Source: Pseudoips prasinana (lineage: Eukaryota > Arthropoda > Insecta > Lepidoptera > Nolidae). Taken from it: 64,000 nucleotides of DNA. Of the stretch, positions 52,191 through 62,894 are shown in pieces. The notes under the pieces were generated by a model, which ran no database searches, was not told the origin of the DNA, and saw nothing but the letters and a program-made list of their open reading frames with translations. The stretch is from the NCBI GenBank assembly GCA_951640165.1, contig OX621264.1:4965001-5029000 (forward strand), in the 5' to 3' direction. The first letter of the stretch is position 1; every line of letters starts with the position of its first letter. The translations under genes and the position numbers were made by a program.

Positions 52191-52192
52191 AT

Positions 52193-52310
52193 TACATACA
52201 TACATAGGCTCACGCCTGTTTCCCAGAGGGGTAAGGCAGAGACAACGTATTTCCATTAGTTACGATCTTTGTACACCTCTTCAGCCTCGCTTACTGTCAA
52301 TATTAAATTG
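52193..52310 (-). mobile_element. LINE C-terminal scrap (GRGRPRR type)
   Basis: ACATACATACATAGGCTCAC, GTTTCCCAGAGGGGTAAGGC and TGTACACCTCTTCAGCCTCG match the 3' end of 30125-30386 in reverse. Confidence 0.6.
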
Positions 52311-52357
52311 GAAATACTATCGCATTTAATACAAATTACTATAATATTAAACATACA

Positions 52358-52665
52358 TAGCTGTGCTCCGCGGTTTAACCCGCGTTAAATTTTACAAATT
52401 ATCACAGCTCCTCCCCCGTAGGTGTTAGCGTGATAATATGTAGCCTATATTATGCTAACCCGACCTCTTAGTAATATTCTTAGTAAAATTTGAAGTAAAT
52501 CCATGCATTTCTTTTTGAGTTTAGCCCGGACATACATACAGAGAAACAGACTAATATTCTAAAAACTATATTTTTCGCTTCGATATCGATTGCCCCAAGT
52601 ATCATTTAAAATAATATTCAATGTACAGTTATGACTTTCCTACGATTTTATTATATGTATAGATT
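52358..52665 (+). repeat. Repeat E, long subtype
   Basis: AGCTGTGCTCCGCGGTTTAA through CGATTTTATTATATGTATAG. Confidence 0.7.
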
Positions 52666-52816
52666 ATTCCATTCTTAAGAAAATATCTTCAGTGCTCAAA
52701 TAAGCATATAAAATATTATTACTGAATTCCATTTTCGAATCCATGTATTAAATTTAATTTTAAAATTCGAACTGAAAAAGCTTCGAAATTCGCAAGAAAA
52801 CAATATTCACTTACAT

Positions 52817-52990
52817 CGTTATCTATCTGTCGCGTTTGTGTAATAATAATAATCCGCGCCTGTGTGCGTGAGACGTAAGCTGTGTACGTGTGCGTGCGGC
52901 TCGTGCCGCGTTTGCATCTTGTCATTGTTGAGCGAGCTGCGAGGCGAGTTGAGTGGCAAGTGGAATGCTTGAGATTTTTAACGGATTAGA
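52817..52990 (-). promoter_or_regulatory. Possible first exon/promoter region on minus strand
   Basis: Minus strand: CG-rich, with ATGs at 52925 and 52917, ending at AACGAT|GTAAGTG (donor-like, at about 52817). The region is non-repetitive. It resembles an insect first exon with a donor, but the frame has no recognisable product. Confidence 0.22.
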
Positions 52991-53081
52991 ACGCTCTGCT
53001 TTTGAATCTAGTCCAAAAGAAGGAAGTCATGAAGTTTTTGTACGTTCATTTTTAAAGATGTTTTAGTAGATGAAACGGCTA

Positions 53082-53250
53082 AGAGCGTTCATGTCGCGGG
53101 TTCGAGTCCCGCGCCGGACAACTATTTGTGTGGCTCATAAATAGTTATTCTGAGTCTGGATGTCTTTTGTGTCCGTCTATTATATGTTTGTAAAGTACCC
53201 CGCGACACAGGGATTAGATTCCCTGGTGCAGGCGTTGCCTTTTAAATATA
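53082..53250 (+). mobile_element. SINE-D, head truncated
   Basis: B box GGTTCGAGTCCC, GTTATTCTGAGTCTGGATG and GGGATTAGATTCCCTGGTGC. Confidence 0.73.
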
Positions 53251-53264
53251 ATTTAAAAAATCTG

Positions 53265-53402
53265 CTGAAGGATGTCCACTGGTGGACATCTCCCCAAAGA
53301 CCTCCACAATAGCCGATCTTGCACTTTCCGCATCCATCGGCTTTCAGCGACCCTCACAAGATCATCGGTCCATCTTGTAGGGGGCCTGCTCACGCTGCCT
53401 CT
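53265..53402 (-). mobile_element. RTE-like LINE 3' end, decayed
   Basis: GTCCACTGGTGGACATCTCC, AAGATCATCGGTCCATCTTG and GGGCCTGCTCACGCTGC. Confidence 0.6.
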
Positions 53403-54530
53403 TTGAGTGCATTATATATATAATATAATTCCATATTTTAATAGAATTCCTTATAAATTTAAATCTTTGAGATTCAATAAATTTAAAATACAGTTGACAA
53501 GACAAAGTGGTTTGCAGAGAAATGTTTTTATTAATCATAAATTATTGAATAATTGGTTTATTTGTGTTTCTAGTATTAATGACTTATAGTAAAATAATCT
53601 CTCATACGTTTTGTGACTAATTTTAATACTTACCTGTGTTTTTCGGCATTATTAGGATCATACAAAATTTGGTTAGGAAGAGGAGGGAACACTGTGAGAC
53701 AGAGAAAGTGCATCACAGGGGCCCCTTAAACCTGCATGTGAGTCGCAAGTCTCAGACTCGGTCGAGTGTTCCCTCCTCAGCCACGCGATTTCCGCACGAT
53801 GAATGCATGGAATGCTAAGAATCGCCTTTATAATATTAGTGTGATGTGTTGCACTAGCTGTGCTCCGTGTTTCACCCGCGTGAAACTTTATAAATCATAG
53901 CCTATGTATTATTCGGATATATAAGATGTATTACTACAAGGTAAACTACAAGTCTGATTTTGCTGAAAATCAAGATGATTTTCATTTCATTCATTTTCGT
54001 TCACCTCATTTTCTTCAGTTGAACACGGTACCGATAGACCGGCGAGGCATTCAGAATATTATATATTTACTACGTAACAACAACGCCCTCACTAGTGAAA
54101 TCAATCTCACTATCGCGGAGGTCTCTAAAAACTTGCAATTCAAGAACACTAAGCACACCTAGACTCCGAGCAATCATTTATTTGTCCCCCAAATAGTTTG
54201 TTCTGGCGCTGGGTAGTAGCCAGGTGACTATCTTGACCAATGGGCCAATTAATAATCAAGGAAACATTAATACATGCACATACACCCGTCCACATTCTTA
54301 ATAAAATAAAAGTAGTACTTATGTGAGAATGAATCACTGTATTCAATCCCAAGGAGACGGCACTGTTTCTCTTTATTACAGGCTATCCTGTAGCCTATCT
54401 AACAGGACAGTACCCTAACCATTTAAGTGTAGTATTTTTATGTGTTTGTTACCTTAATATGCTATTTGTATTGTACTACAGCAACTATTCTAAGAAATAA
54501 AGTTTATTATATTATTATTATAAGTAGGTT
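53403..54530. other. Unassigned apart from a repeat E scrap
   Basis: 53844-53940 is repeat E (TTGCACTAGCTGTGCTCCGT...). The frame at 53926-54162 has 78 codons without a known domain. Nothing else recognised. Confidence 0.4.
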
Positions 54531-54960
54531 AATATGTCACAATAACACGGAAAAACCAATCAGTACCCATTTCTATTACCATTTGTCAAAATAAAGAAAT
54601 AAATTTCACAGAATTCCTCACATTCTGAATTCAAAATTTTATATGTCACAATGAAACGGAAAAAAAATCAGCACCTATTTCCCCTAACATTTTTCAAAAT
54701 AGAAGAAATAAATTTGACAGAAGTCTTCACATTCTGAATTCAAAATTTAATGTGTCACAATAAAACGGAAAGAATAATCCGAACCTATTACCCTTACCAT
54801 TTCTCAAAATACAACAAATCAATTTGACAGAATTCTACGCATTCTGTATTCAAAATTTAATATGTCACAATAAAACGGAAAAAATAATCAGTTACCATTT
54901 CTCAAAATACAATAAATAAATTTGACAAAATCTACACATTCTGTATTCAAATTTTAAATC
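54531..54960. repeat. 109-bp minisatellite, four units
   Basis: ATATGTCACAAT... starts at 54532, 54641, 54750 and 54860 (spacing 109, 109, 110); the last unit is about 100 bp. Shared words: GTCACAATAAAACGGAAA, TTTGACAGAA, CACATTCTG and ATTCAAAATTT. AT-rich, non-coding. Confidence 0.88.
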
Positions 54961-55492
54961 TCGAATAGAGTATGTTCCACTGATTCAGTATCATCCCAAC
55001 AAGCAGGATAAATAGTGTACTTTGCATATACGGCGGCTGAATACGGCCACGGCACTTGCCAGAAAAAGCTGTCACGGACAAGTAAAAAAAACTGTTGGAA
55101 CGCTCGAACTGCTGATAGCCCCTTATCTCATCTACTACTACGTCAACAGACGATTGCTGTCTCTTTCTAACGCGCTCTGTTTACATATTTGCATCTCGCT
55201 CGCACGCTAGTGCCTTTCACTCATTCAGTGTTAAGGGGATTGTACATTACTGTATGACGTCGGGCGTTTCGGATTTTAGTTACGGTTTAAACTTACTCGT
55301 ATATATTCGAATAGTTTTTTTTTGTTTTTTTTTTATGAGGTTTTAATAGTTATTTTTACATGCTATTTACAGTGAGTACAGGAGGCTTACGCTGCTTCAC
55401 TAGACAATGGAGAATCAATTTGCCTATTATTATTAAATTATAATACATATTATTTGTGGCTAATTATAAATGATTGCTCAATATATTATTTT

Positions 55493-55637
55493 AATTGTCA
55501 TTATTATGTCAATCAATAAATTATTTTCAATATAATATTTTACGTTTGATTGACATGATAATGACATTTATTAGGAAATGCAAAGTAAAAATATTATATT
55601 GAATAATAATTTATGGATTAACATAATAATGACAATT
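55493..55637. mobile_element. AT-rich foldback element
   Basis: AATTGTCATTATTATGTCAA at left pairs with TTAACATAATAATGACAATT at right; arms about 48 bp with a few mismatches. The interior repeats the word (TGATTGACATGATAATGACA), so two smaller palindromes are nested. Confidence 0.6.
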
Positions 55638-55813
55638 AATTATTACATCAATACAAATACACGTTATTGTCTTAGTATTTCTTATAGCTTATATATCTAG
55701 AGTTAAAATACTTATTGCATCTAAGGCTAGCATGGCGTCTGTTAAGAAATCACCCTCAAAAGTTTTGTTTGAACCTGTGAATGTTGCGCTAGTGAACAAC
55801 GCTGGCCAAGCCT

Positions 55814-55965
55814 AGGGCTCTACCGGCTAAGTCACCGAAAATCGAATTCTTAAATAGCGTTTAAATATATAAAGGTTAAAAATTAACATCGTCATGTTTA
55901 ACCTTTATTTATTTGAACGCCATTTAAGAAATCGATGTTCGGCGACTTAGCCGGTAGATCTCCTG
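55814..55965. mobile_element. MITE-B with the centre deleted
   Basis: Both ends present (AGGGCTCTACCGGCTAAGTC; GACTTAGCCGGTAGA) but the central TGACGTCA region is gone, leaving an almost pure hairpin. Confidence 0.72.
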
Positions 55966-56071
55966 GTCCTCTTTAAAGTCTTCTAGTTAGCGTGGCAGAA
56001 ATAGGCCTGATTCTAGTGGCTGAAAAATGGTTGCAGCACATAACAGAAAATCTATAACCATGCCATATATC

Positions 56072-56312
56072 TATCGTATGGGCAGTGGTTGCCCTTGTAT
56101 CAGAGTTATTCATGCCGCCCAGTAGGCCGCTGACATGGCTTAACGCCTGTCTTTCAACAAGAACAAACGAAACCAACAGCGTAACGTGCCCTTCGAAGAG
56201 AAAGACTGAAACCACTTGCATAGTCACACATCTACGGAATGACCGCGCGCCTTGGTGCTATCCCTCACCGATCACTTACGAACCGGTGAGTGCAACTGGC
56301 TATGAGCGGCTA
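56072..56312 (+). repeat. Repeat G, diverged
   Basis: CGTATGGGCAGTGGTTGCCC, GCCCAGTAGGCCGCTGACAT and GACCGCGCGCCTTGGTGC. Confidence 0.6.
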
Positions 56313-58465
56313 TAACGATCATAAAAACTATTATATTCTTCATAATTAAATTGTCAACAAATCCGAGTTGTGAACAGTTCCATGAAAACTTTATCTTTTC
56401 CCCAGTTACGGAGCCAAAAAAATTGGAACTGCAATAAATTGATAGTTAGCTTTCAGCACTTGGCAGTAGTCTTTTAATCTTTTGGCAAGATGTAACAGTG
56501 ATCACTCCACATGGTTTTATGACTGTTGTCAAAGTAGATTCCATCCGGCTGCTGGGTTGTATGTAACTAAAGAGAGGGGAATTGTAAGTTAGAAGACTAT
56601 GTCTCTCTGTCTGTAACACCATAGCTCCTAAACAATTTTAATGCGGCTGTTTTACCTGGTAACAAATTTAATCGAGATGATTTTTAACTGTTTCGTGAAA
56701 ATCTGCTTAATCGTTCATATGTCACAGTTCTTGTTCTAGTTGAGGTCAGAGGTTGATGGTTAGACTTATTATGTATGTAATTGTTAGAGAACTTCTGCCG
56801 AAGCAGATTTTAGTGGGATTTTACACTTTATATTGGCTCCTAATGAAAAATGTTTCCTTAGCCATAGTCCAGGAATGGATTGATTGCATAGAGAGAGATC
56901 CACCTGTATGCAATCCATCTGAAGGTAGACTTCCGTAGCCTTTAATGCTCGTGACACCAATGAAGTTTCTCACGTGTTCCGCGATCTAAAGTGTGTCTAG
57001 TTCACGAAAACCCAGTAACGATTATAACTTAACCATCTAAGACCCCTAAACTATAGAAAGAGCCATAAGTTTGTTGATTGATTTTATAAAATATATTTAA
57101 AAGCCTTTTCCGTATTGCATCTGGTGAATCTGTTAATCTGTTGGGAGCTTTGATGTCACATAAAGAAATAAACAGACGTTCAGTAATACCCAGACTTACG
57201 CGAATTTAGATACGAGGTTTTTCTTCTTGATGGCTACTCGCATCAACTCCCTTATCTGCCCTGTAGGTTACGATAGGTTCCAACATGCTCTGCGTGAAAT
57301 TGTTTTACTTACGCAGTGTGTTTTATTGATAACTTCTATTCATGTGATCCAAAAGAACAGAAAGCATTTAGAAACAATAGAATCTAATTAAAAACACGTT
57401 TTTACTATAAACGAATGATAAAAAGTTACAGACATGCTACGCGGGCTTTTCAGGTGAGAAGAAGAAGAACTTAACTCGTCTGGTGACATTGTTGGAATAT
57501 GTAAAGCCTGCGAAGTTAAAATAACTTCCGTTTAAGTTGTTTTATTCATAAGAATGCTAACTGTTATATTATCTAATATTTTATTGAAATATGTTCTAAA
57601 TGATTATCTTCTTTAAACTTTCTACCCGAATAAATATACTTTTTATGTATTTATATACAAAATTGAACCCCGACTTGCGCGAATTCAACTGACACTGTCA
57701 TCGCTCGGTGCCACCTATCGCGTAAGTCCAGGGCATTACTGCACTTCAAACTTAAACTTACTCGTTTTTTGATTTATTTATCTTGAGTTTTAACCGACTT
57801 TTAAAGGGTGTTATTAATTAGATTTATAGTTCGATCTCTCCGTTGTTTGAGATTATATTTTGATAATGACCACTTACTCTATAATTCCATATAACTTAAA
57901 TTCAAATCAGTTGTTATAAAGAAAAGTTTGAAGTCGTTTCGGAATTAGTAGAACTAATGTTTTAAAAAAACGTTAACTGTTCGTATATCTATTTAAGGAC
58001 GAAGTCGGAAGTACTTGTGTTACTTTTGAAGCATTATATGGCAATTGTCATTTTCTCAGGTGTTTGTATTGCAGTTCTATGTCTGTCCTCAAATAAACGT
58101 GTCTGTACAGTGTGAAATCCACTTAACGCTCCGTAACTACGCTATCCCACTCGCGCTTCACTCCAGCCGTCTCAGTCGCTCTAATGAATTAAATCAACAA
58201 CCTCGCTCGCTCCCTCTCGATAGATGATCGTTCCATATTTGAATTTATTTCAAAATAGGAATTCAATATTTTTTTAAAATGTATAATTAAGTTTCATTTA
58301 TCCGCAAACTAAATTGGAACGCCGTTACTTGAAACTTATTTTTAGTTCGCGAAATAAAATAAAAATCGACTATGTAACAGTCGACTGTTTTTCATAAAAT
58401 GCAAATCGGACTTCGCACTATTGGGTTCTGTATACAAAGATTACTTATAAGTGTCATAATATACG
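56313..58465. other. Longest stretch without recognised repeats or genes
   Basis: About 2.1 kb. CTCTCTGTCTGTAACACCAT at 56600 hints at an old F-like repeat. The 60-codon frames at 56753-56938 and 58045-58227 have no domain. Could be intron or intergenic sequence of a host gene. Confidence 0.4.
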
Positions 58466-58466
58466 G

Positions 58467-58855
58467 GCCGGTAGGCGTGGTTGGTAAATGCTTGCCTTTC
58501 ACGCTGCAGGTCGTGGGTTCGATTCCCACCCAGGACAGATATTTGTGTGCATGAACATGTCTGTTTGCCTTGTGTCTGGGTGTAATTATCTATCATATCA
58601 GCCAAAGTACGTCCACTGCTGGACAAAAGCCTCCCCAAAGAATGGGGGGATATGCCATAATCGCCACGCGATCACAGTTTGATGGTCATAGTTCACAGAA
58701 AAACGCTGCTACCCGTTCTCTGGTAGGTATTCATCGGTCGATTTCTACGCCTCCCTCGGGATGAGAGGGGGTGATGATATTCTATCGCCACACATATCTA
58801 TATAAGTATGTATTTACAAAAGAAAAGTAGTATATGTATTATATCAGTTATTAAC
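58467..58855 (+). mobile_element. SINE-C split by repeat H
   Basis: 58467-58590 and 58788-58855 form one SINE-C. The junction bases TATCTAT occur on both sides of the insert (a 7-bp duplication). Confidence 0.78.
58591..58787 (-). mobile_element. Repeat H inserted in SINE-C
   Basis: ATATCAGCCAAAGTACGTCC to GATGATATTCTATCGCCACA. Flanked by TATCTAT, showing H is itself a mobile element of roughly 200 bp with a target duplication. Confidence 0.7.
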
Positions 58856-58856
58856 A

Positions 58857-59095
58857 TGACAGGCCCGTGTCACTCGGCACTTTTGGTGCGACCTCATGGG
58901 TACATCGAAAAGATCAGAGCATTAGAAGCTGTTATGGTCTTTGGATGACGAGCTTTCCTGGGTAAAAGCCTCCGCCAAGAATTAGGGATATGCCATAATT
59001 GTCACGATGAGTCGGCGCGACTGCAGTATTAAGTGTAATAATAGGTAAGTGGATGGGTGACTTGAAGAACTCTGACACTAAGGTATCGATTCCTT
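58857..59095 (-). repeat. 150-bp unit relative and an H-like piece
   Basis: 58857-58970 contains CACTCGGCACTTTTGGTGCG and AGAAGCTGTTATGG, the complement of the tandem unit at 62172. 58966-59095 (GCGACTGCAGTATTAAGTGT) is the complement of 61735-61858. Both therefore occur inverted about 3 kb away. Confidence 0.6.
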
Positions 59096-59150
59096 CTGTA
59101 AAAGGAGCGATACACATAATGTAAATACTAGATATAAGAATAATCTCATA

Positions 59151-59336
59151 TTGCATACTACCCGTCTCCACAAAATAAGTAACTCTTTTATGGGGCAATG
59201 TATAAGATTCTACAACAAACTTCCCTATGATATTAGAGAATTGTCTACGAATAAGTTTAAAAGAATTATTAAAGCCAAATTGCGTAGCAGGGCATATTAC
59301 AAAATTTTTGATTATTTAAGTGATAAAAGTGCTTAG
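59151..59336 (+). pseudogene. Jockey/CR1-like LINE ORF2 C-terminus
   Basis: A 61-codon open segment includes GQCIRFYNKLPYDIRELSTN, then KFKRIIKAKLRSRAYYKIFD and YLSDKSA with a stop. FYNKLPxxIRxLSxxKFKxxIK is the characteristic C-terminal end of arthropod Jockey/CR1-type reverse transcriptases (family knowledge). No start codon and no RT core; 5'-truncated. The shared 3' UTR follows to 59542, ending in TTTTGATTTTGATTTTG. Confidence 0.75.
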
Positions 59337-59544
59337 GATTGAGTTGTTCTGAGTCAACACGCATGATTGTAATTAATCTTAAGTATATTTTATTTAAAAA
59401 AAGGATTCCTACTGAGTTCTCTGGCAGTGTTTCTCAGTAGCTGCCACGTCATGCACTGCAGGGTAGGGTAAAAAATATGACATTTCCACATAAATGTAAA
59501 ATTTTTACGGAATAAAGAATTTTTGATTTTGATTTTGTTCACTG

Positions 59545-59764
59545 CCAAGACGTCATGTCAGGCGAATGACGTCCACTGCTGGACAAAAGCCTCTCCAAAA
59601 GGAGTTGTGTTGGCCATTTAGAGGGATATGCCATAATCGTCACGCTTGGCAGACAGGTTGGCGATCGCAGTATGATGATCATAGCACACAGAGACGGTGG
59701 TGCCCGTTCTCTGGGAGATATTTCTTCGGGACAACTTCTACGCCCCCCCGGGATAGGATCACAT
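59545..59764 (-). repeat. Repeat H copy
   Basis: GACGTCCACTGCTGGACAAA to TACGCCCCCCCGGGATAGGA. Confidence 0.68.
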
Positions 59765-60084
59765 AATTATTATTATTATGTTAGTTAATACCACCCCTCT
59801 TGAAGTGGCGGAGGTTAAAAATAAGTGAAATTCATGAAATTTGAGTAGTATTTCTATCGATTACCCGCCCGGTACCAGGCACTCATAAATCACTGAGTAG
59901 CAGTCATATAATAACGTCGCGCGTCGCCTGACTCCGTCTGCCACTGGCCATGAACTGCTAAGATATAGAGCTATATAATCCGTCACGGAAGTCGGACAAA
60001 ACAGAGCGACGTATAATAATAATTATAATCAGGCGTCGGATATTTACGCTTCAGACGCTATGGATGAAAGCATGGTTGGTGTTG
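59765..60084 (-). repeat. Repeat M, right-end copy
   Basis: TTAATACCACCCCTCTTGAA, ATTACCCGCCCGGTACCAGG and CTTCAGACGCTATGGATGAA: the reverse of 36500-36800, with one CATGG/GCGTCTGAAGCG motif. Confidence 0.72.
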
Positions 60085-60330
60085 ACCGGTTGGCGTGGTT
60101 GGTAAATACTTGTCTTTCACGCCGCTGGTTGTGGGTTCGATTCCCACCCGGAACAGATATTTGTGTTCATGGACATGACTGTTTGTCCCGAGTCTGGGTG
60201 TAATTATCTATATAAGTATGTATTTACAAAAGAAAAGTAGTATATCAGTTATCTGGCTTCAATAGTACAAGTTCTGCTTAGTTTGGGATCAGATGGCCCT
60301 GTGTGAATAATGTCCCGAGATATTATTACT
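60085..60330 (+). mobile_element. SINE-C, full length
   Basis: GGTTGGCGTGGTTGGTAAAT, B box GGTTCGATTCC, and tail GTCCCGAGATATTATTACTT. Joined directly to repeat M. Confidence 0.82.
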
Positions 60331-60619
60331 TACTATTATACTAATATCTATAGACTGACCTAGCCTACCAAGTTAAAGCAGTATATCGTTCATATACTAG
60401 ACATGTAACGTACAGTCTCCATTGTAATTGGCCGCCTGAGGAATATTACATGAACAATAATGACGCGTACAACTCTGATGATTAGTTCGCCCTCCAGTTT
60501 GAGGTGACACTGATCAGTGGTGCGTCGCCGCCGCCATTTTTATTTGTTAGCACATCACAACAGTTATTATATTCCAAAGTAATATTATTTACCTGTGTGG
60601 CTGACGGCACAGAATAACC

Positions 60620-61111
60620 TAGTGATGAAAATTACTAAAGTGACTGAATTAGACTGACTGTCATTTACGGTCAAATTGGTCAAAGATGGTCATTTTCAGT
60701 CAATTTGATTTCAGTAATGTATTAGTACCTTTTCAGTTTTTGTCGTTGATAAAAGTCTACAACTTCTAAATTGAAACAAAAAAGTGTTTTTTGTGACTTA
60801 TAGTATTATTATATAGTGTTAATAATTTTACATTTCTAATCATGCGTGCATTTAAGACAAAATGGCAACGCCGCATCGCCTCGCGCATCGTTTTGATGTC
60901 GTCTTATCCTCTCATGATATAATACAAAATAAAGCGTTGCTTTATTTAAACTTGCATATAAATTGGGTACCTAAATAAATAAATAATTGGGTGGTAGTCG
61001 AGAATGGACAATAGTATTTGAGTCAAATTGACTGAATTTGACAGTCAATGACCAGTCATTTAAGGTTTATGACAATTGTGACTAGTCATATTCAGTGATT
61101 TTACATCTCTA
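60620..61111. mobile_element. hAT-like non-autonomous element, copy 2
   Basis: Reverse orientation to 12856-13604. Ends TAGTGATGAAAATTACT and (complement) TAGAGATGTAAAATCACT. Length 492 bp, close to copy 1 minus its SINE. A target duplication is not clear here. Confidence 0.75.
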
Positions 61112-61262
61112 ATCCCATCTCATCCCGTGGGGGGACGTAGAAGTTATTCCGAGGGAATATCTACCATAGGACGGACAGCAGCGTCTCTCTGTGTACTATG
61201 ACCATCATAGTGCAATCGCCAACCCGTCTGCCAAGCGTGGCGACTATGGCATATCCTTCCAA

Positions 61263-61644
61263 TGAATGCTTCGTTGGTCTAGCGGTAGTCACCCGCAGAA
61301 AACGAGGTCATGGTTTCAAATCCCAGGTCGGGCCAAAAGTGATTTTGGGGCTTTACTGTAAAAAAGAAAAATTTCTCAGCATCAGCCCGAAGTCTGGGAG
61401 TTGGCGGTATTATACCCCCGTGCCTCGGAGAGCACGTAAAGCCGTTGGTCCTGTACCTGACCTCTTTCCGGTCGTGTCGCTAGGCGTCCCATCGGATCAT
61501 GAGAGTGATGGAATAGAAAGTGCTCCTGTGTTTGCGCACACACTTGAGCACTATAATATGTACCGCGCAGATGGCTAATCTCTATTGAGACTGGCCGCCG
61601 TGGCCGAAATTCGGCTAGGAGGACATTATTATATTATTATTATA
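61263..61644 (+). mobile_element. SINE-B with 12-bp target duplication
   Basis: ATATCCTTCCAA occurs at 61251-61262 and 61645-61656. The head has a short deletion (GGTAGTCACCCGCAGAAAAC); body and ATTATTATAT tail are complete. Confidence 0.88.
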
Positions 61645-61854
61645 ATATCCTTCCAAATGGTGGACACAACTCCTTTTGGAGAGGCTTTTGTCCAGCAGTG
61701 GACGTTATTCGGGTGACATGATTTGTGTTGTACCTTAGTGTCAGAGTTGTTCAAGCCACCCATCCACTTACCTACTTCTACACTTAATACTGCAGTCGCG
61801 CAGACTCATCGTGACAATTATGGCATATGCCTCATATTTGGTGGAGGCTTTACC

Positions 61855-62140
61855 CCATAAGGGTGCCCTCAGGTATTAATCGCTTAAATTAAGCTACTGG
61901 TGGCCTTCTGCGCTAGCCAACTGCTCGTTGGTTTCATTTCTTAAATTTTAATATACAATCGCTAAATGTAACAATAATAGCTTAGTAACTTGCTATTTAT
62001 TATTTATTTAAGGATATTAAAAATATATGTGACGAAACAGACCGCACGGACGGACTAATTCAAAATATTTTGTTGCTTTAATTACTGTGTTTATGTATTA
62101 CATTGTGAGCTTGACAAGTACAAGTGTATGTAAATACCCA
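61855..62140 (-). repeat. Repeat K, reverse copy
   Basis: GGTGCCCTCAGGTATTAATC, CCAACTGCTCGTTG and CGCACGGACGGACTAATTCA: the complement of 15650-15965. Confidence 0.65.
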
Positions 62141-62171
62141 AGTTCGAATAAATTTAATTATTTAATTATTT

Positions 62172-62603
62172 CAAAGGACGTCATCCATTCATCATAACAG
62201 CTTCTAATGCTCTGATCTTCGTAACATAGTTCTACGACGTTTTCGATGTACTCATGCGGTCGCACCAAAAGTGCCGAGTGACACAAGCCTGTCATGTTGA
62301 TCGGTGGAGGCTTTTGTTCATCAGTGGACGCCACCCATTCATCATAACAGCTTCTTATGCTCTGATCTTCGTAACATAGTTCTACATCGTTTTCGATGTA
62401 CTCATGCGGTCGCACCAAAAGTGCCGAGTGACACAGGCTTGTCATGTTGATCGGTGGAGCCTTTGTCCAGGAGTGTACGTCATCCATTGACCATAATAGC
62501 TTCGAATACTCTAATCTTCGTAAATTCTAGCTCGTTTGCAATGTACTTATGTGGTGGCACCAAAAGTGCCGAGTGTCACAGGCAAGTCGTGTTGATCGGA
62601 ATA
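62172..62603 (-). repeat. 150-bp tandem repeat, three units, open on the minus strand
   Basis: CATCCATTCATCATAACAGC-type starts at 62182, 62332 and 62481 (spacing 150 and 149). In the first two units the minus strand is open for 109 codons and repeats GLCHSALLVRPHEYIEN...CYEDQSIRSCYDEW. Each unit ends with TGTTGATCGGTGGAG and an H-like CCAGCAGTGGACGTC end, so it looks like a tandem of a short mobile repeat. Coding is doubtful. Confidence 0.75.
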
Positions 62604-62894
62604 AGATGCAAACGAGTTCAAAAGTTTCCTCCAGACGCGATAAAAACAAATGCATACAAAATTAAGATAAATGATACGAGAATTTTCACACTTCCATATA
62701 AGGTCCAAATAATGTATGTATGTATGTGTCTAGTCTGCTTATGTCATAATGTCATCTTGACATATCGCTAAGTTTATAGGACTAGCTGTATCCTGCGCGC
62801 GTGTTGCTACGGGAATATTATGAAAGTCACTGGAATGATAGTGTCGGAAGATTGGTCGTACCAATTGATTGTCTCTTTTAAGAAACATCTAAGA

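Larger units (their letters stand above)
60596..61725. repeat. Repeat H carrying two later insertions
   Basis: Pieces 60596-60619 (GTGTGGCTGACGGCACAGAA), 61112-61258 (CCGTGGGGGGACGTAGAAGT ... CCAAGCGTGGCGACTATGGC) and 61645-61725 (TCCAAATGGTGGACACAACT ... GTCCAGCAGTGGACGTTATT) make one H. A hAT-like element and a SINE-B separate them. Confidence 0.75.
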
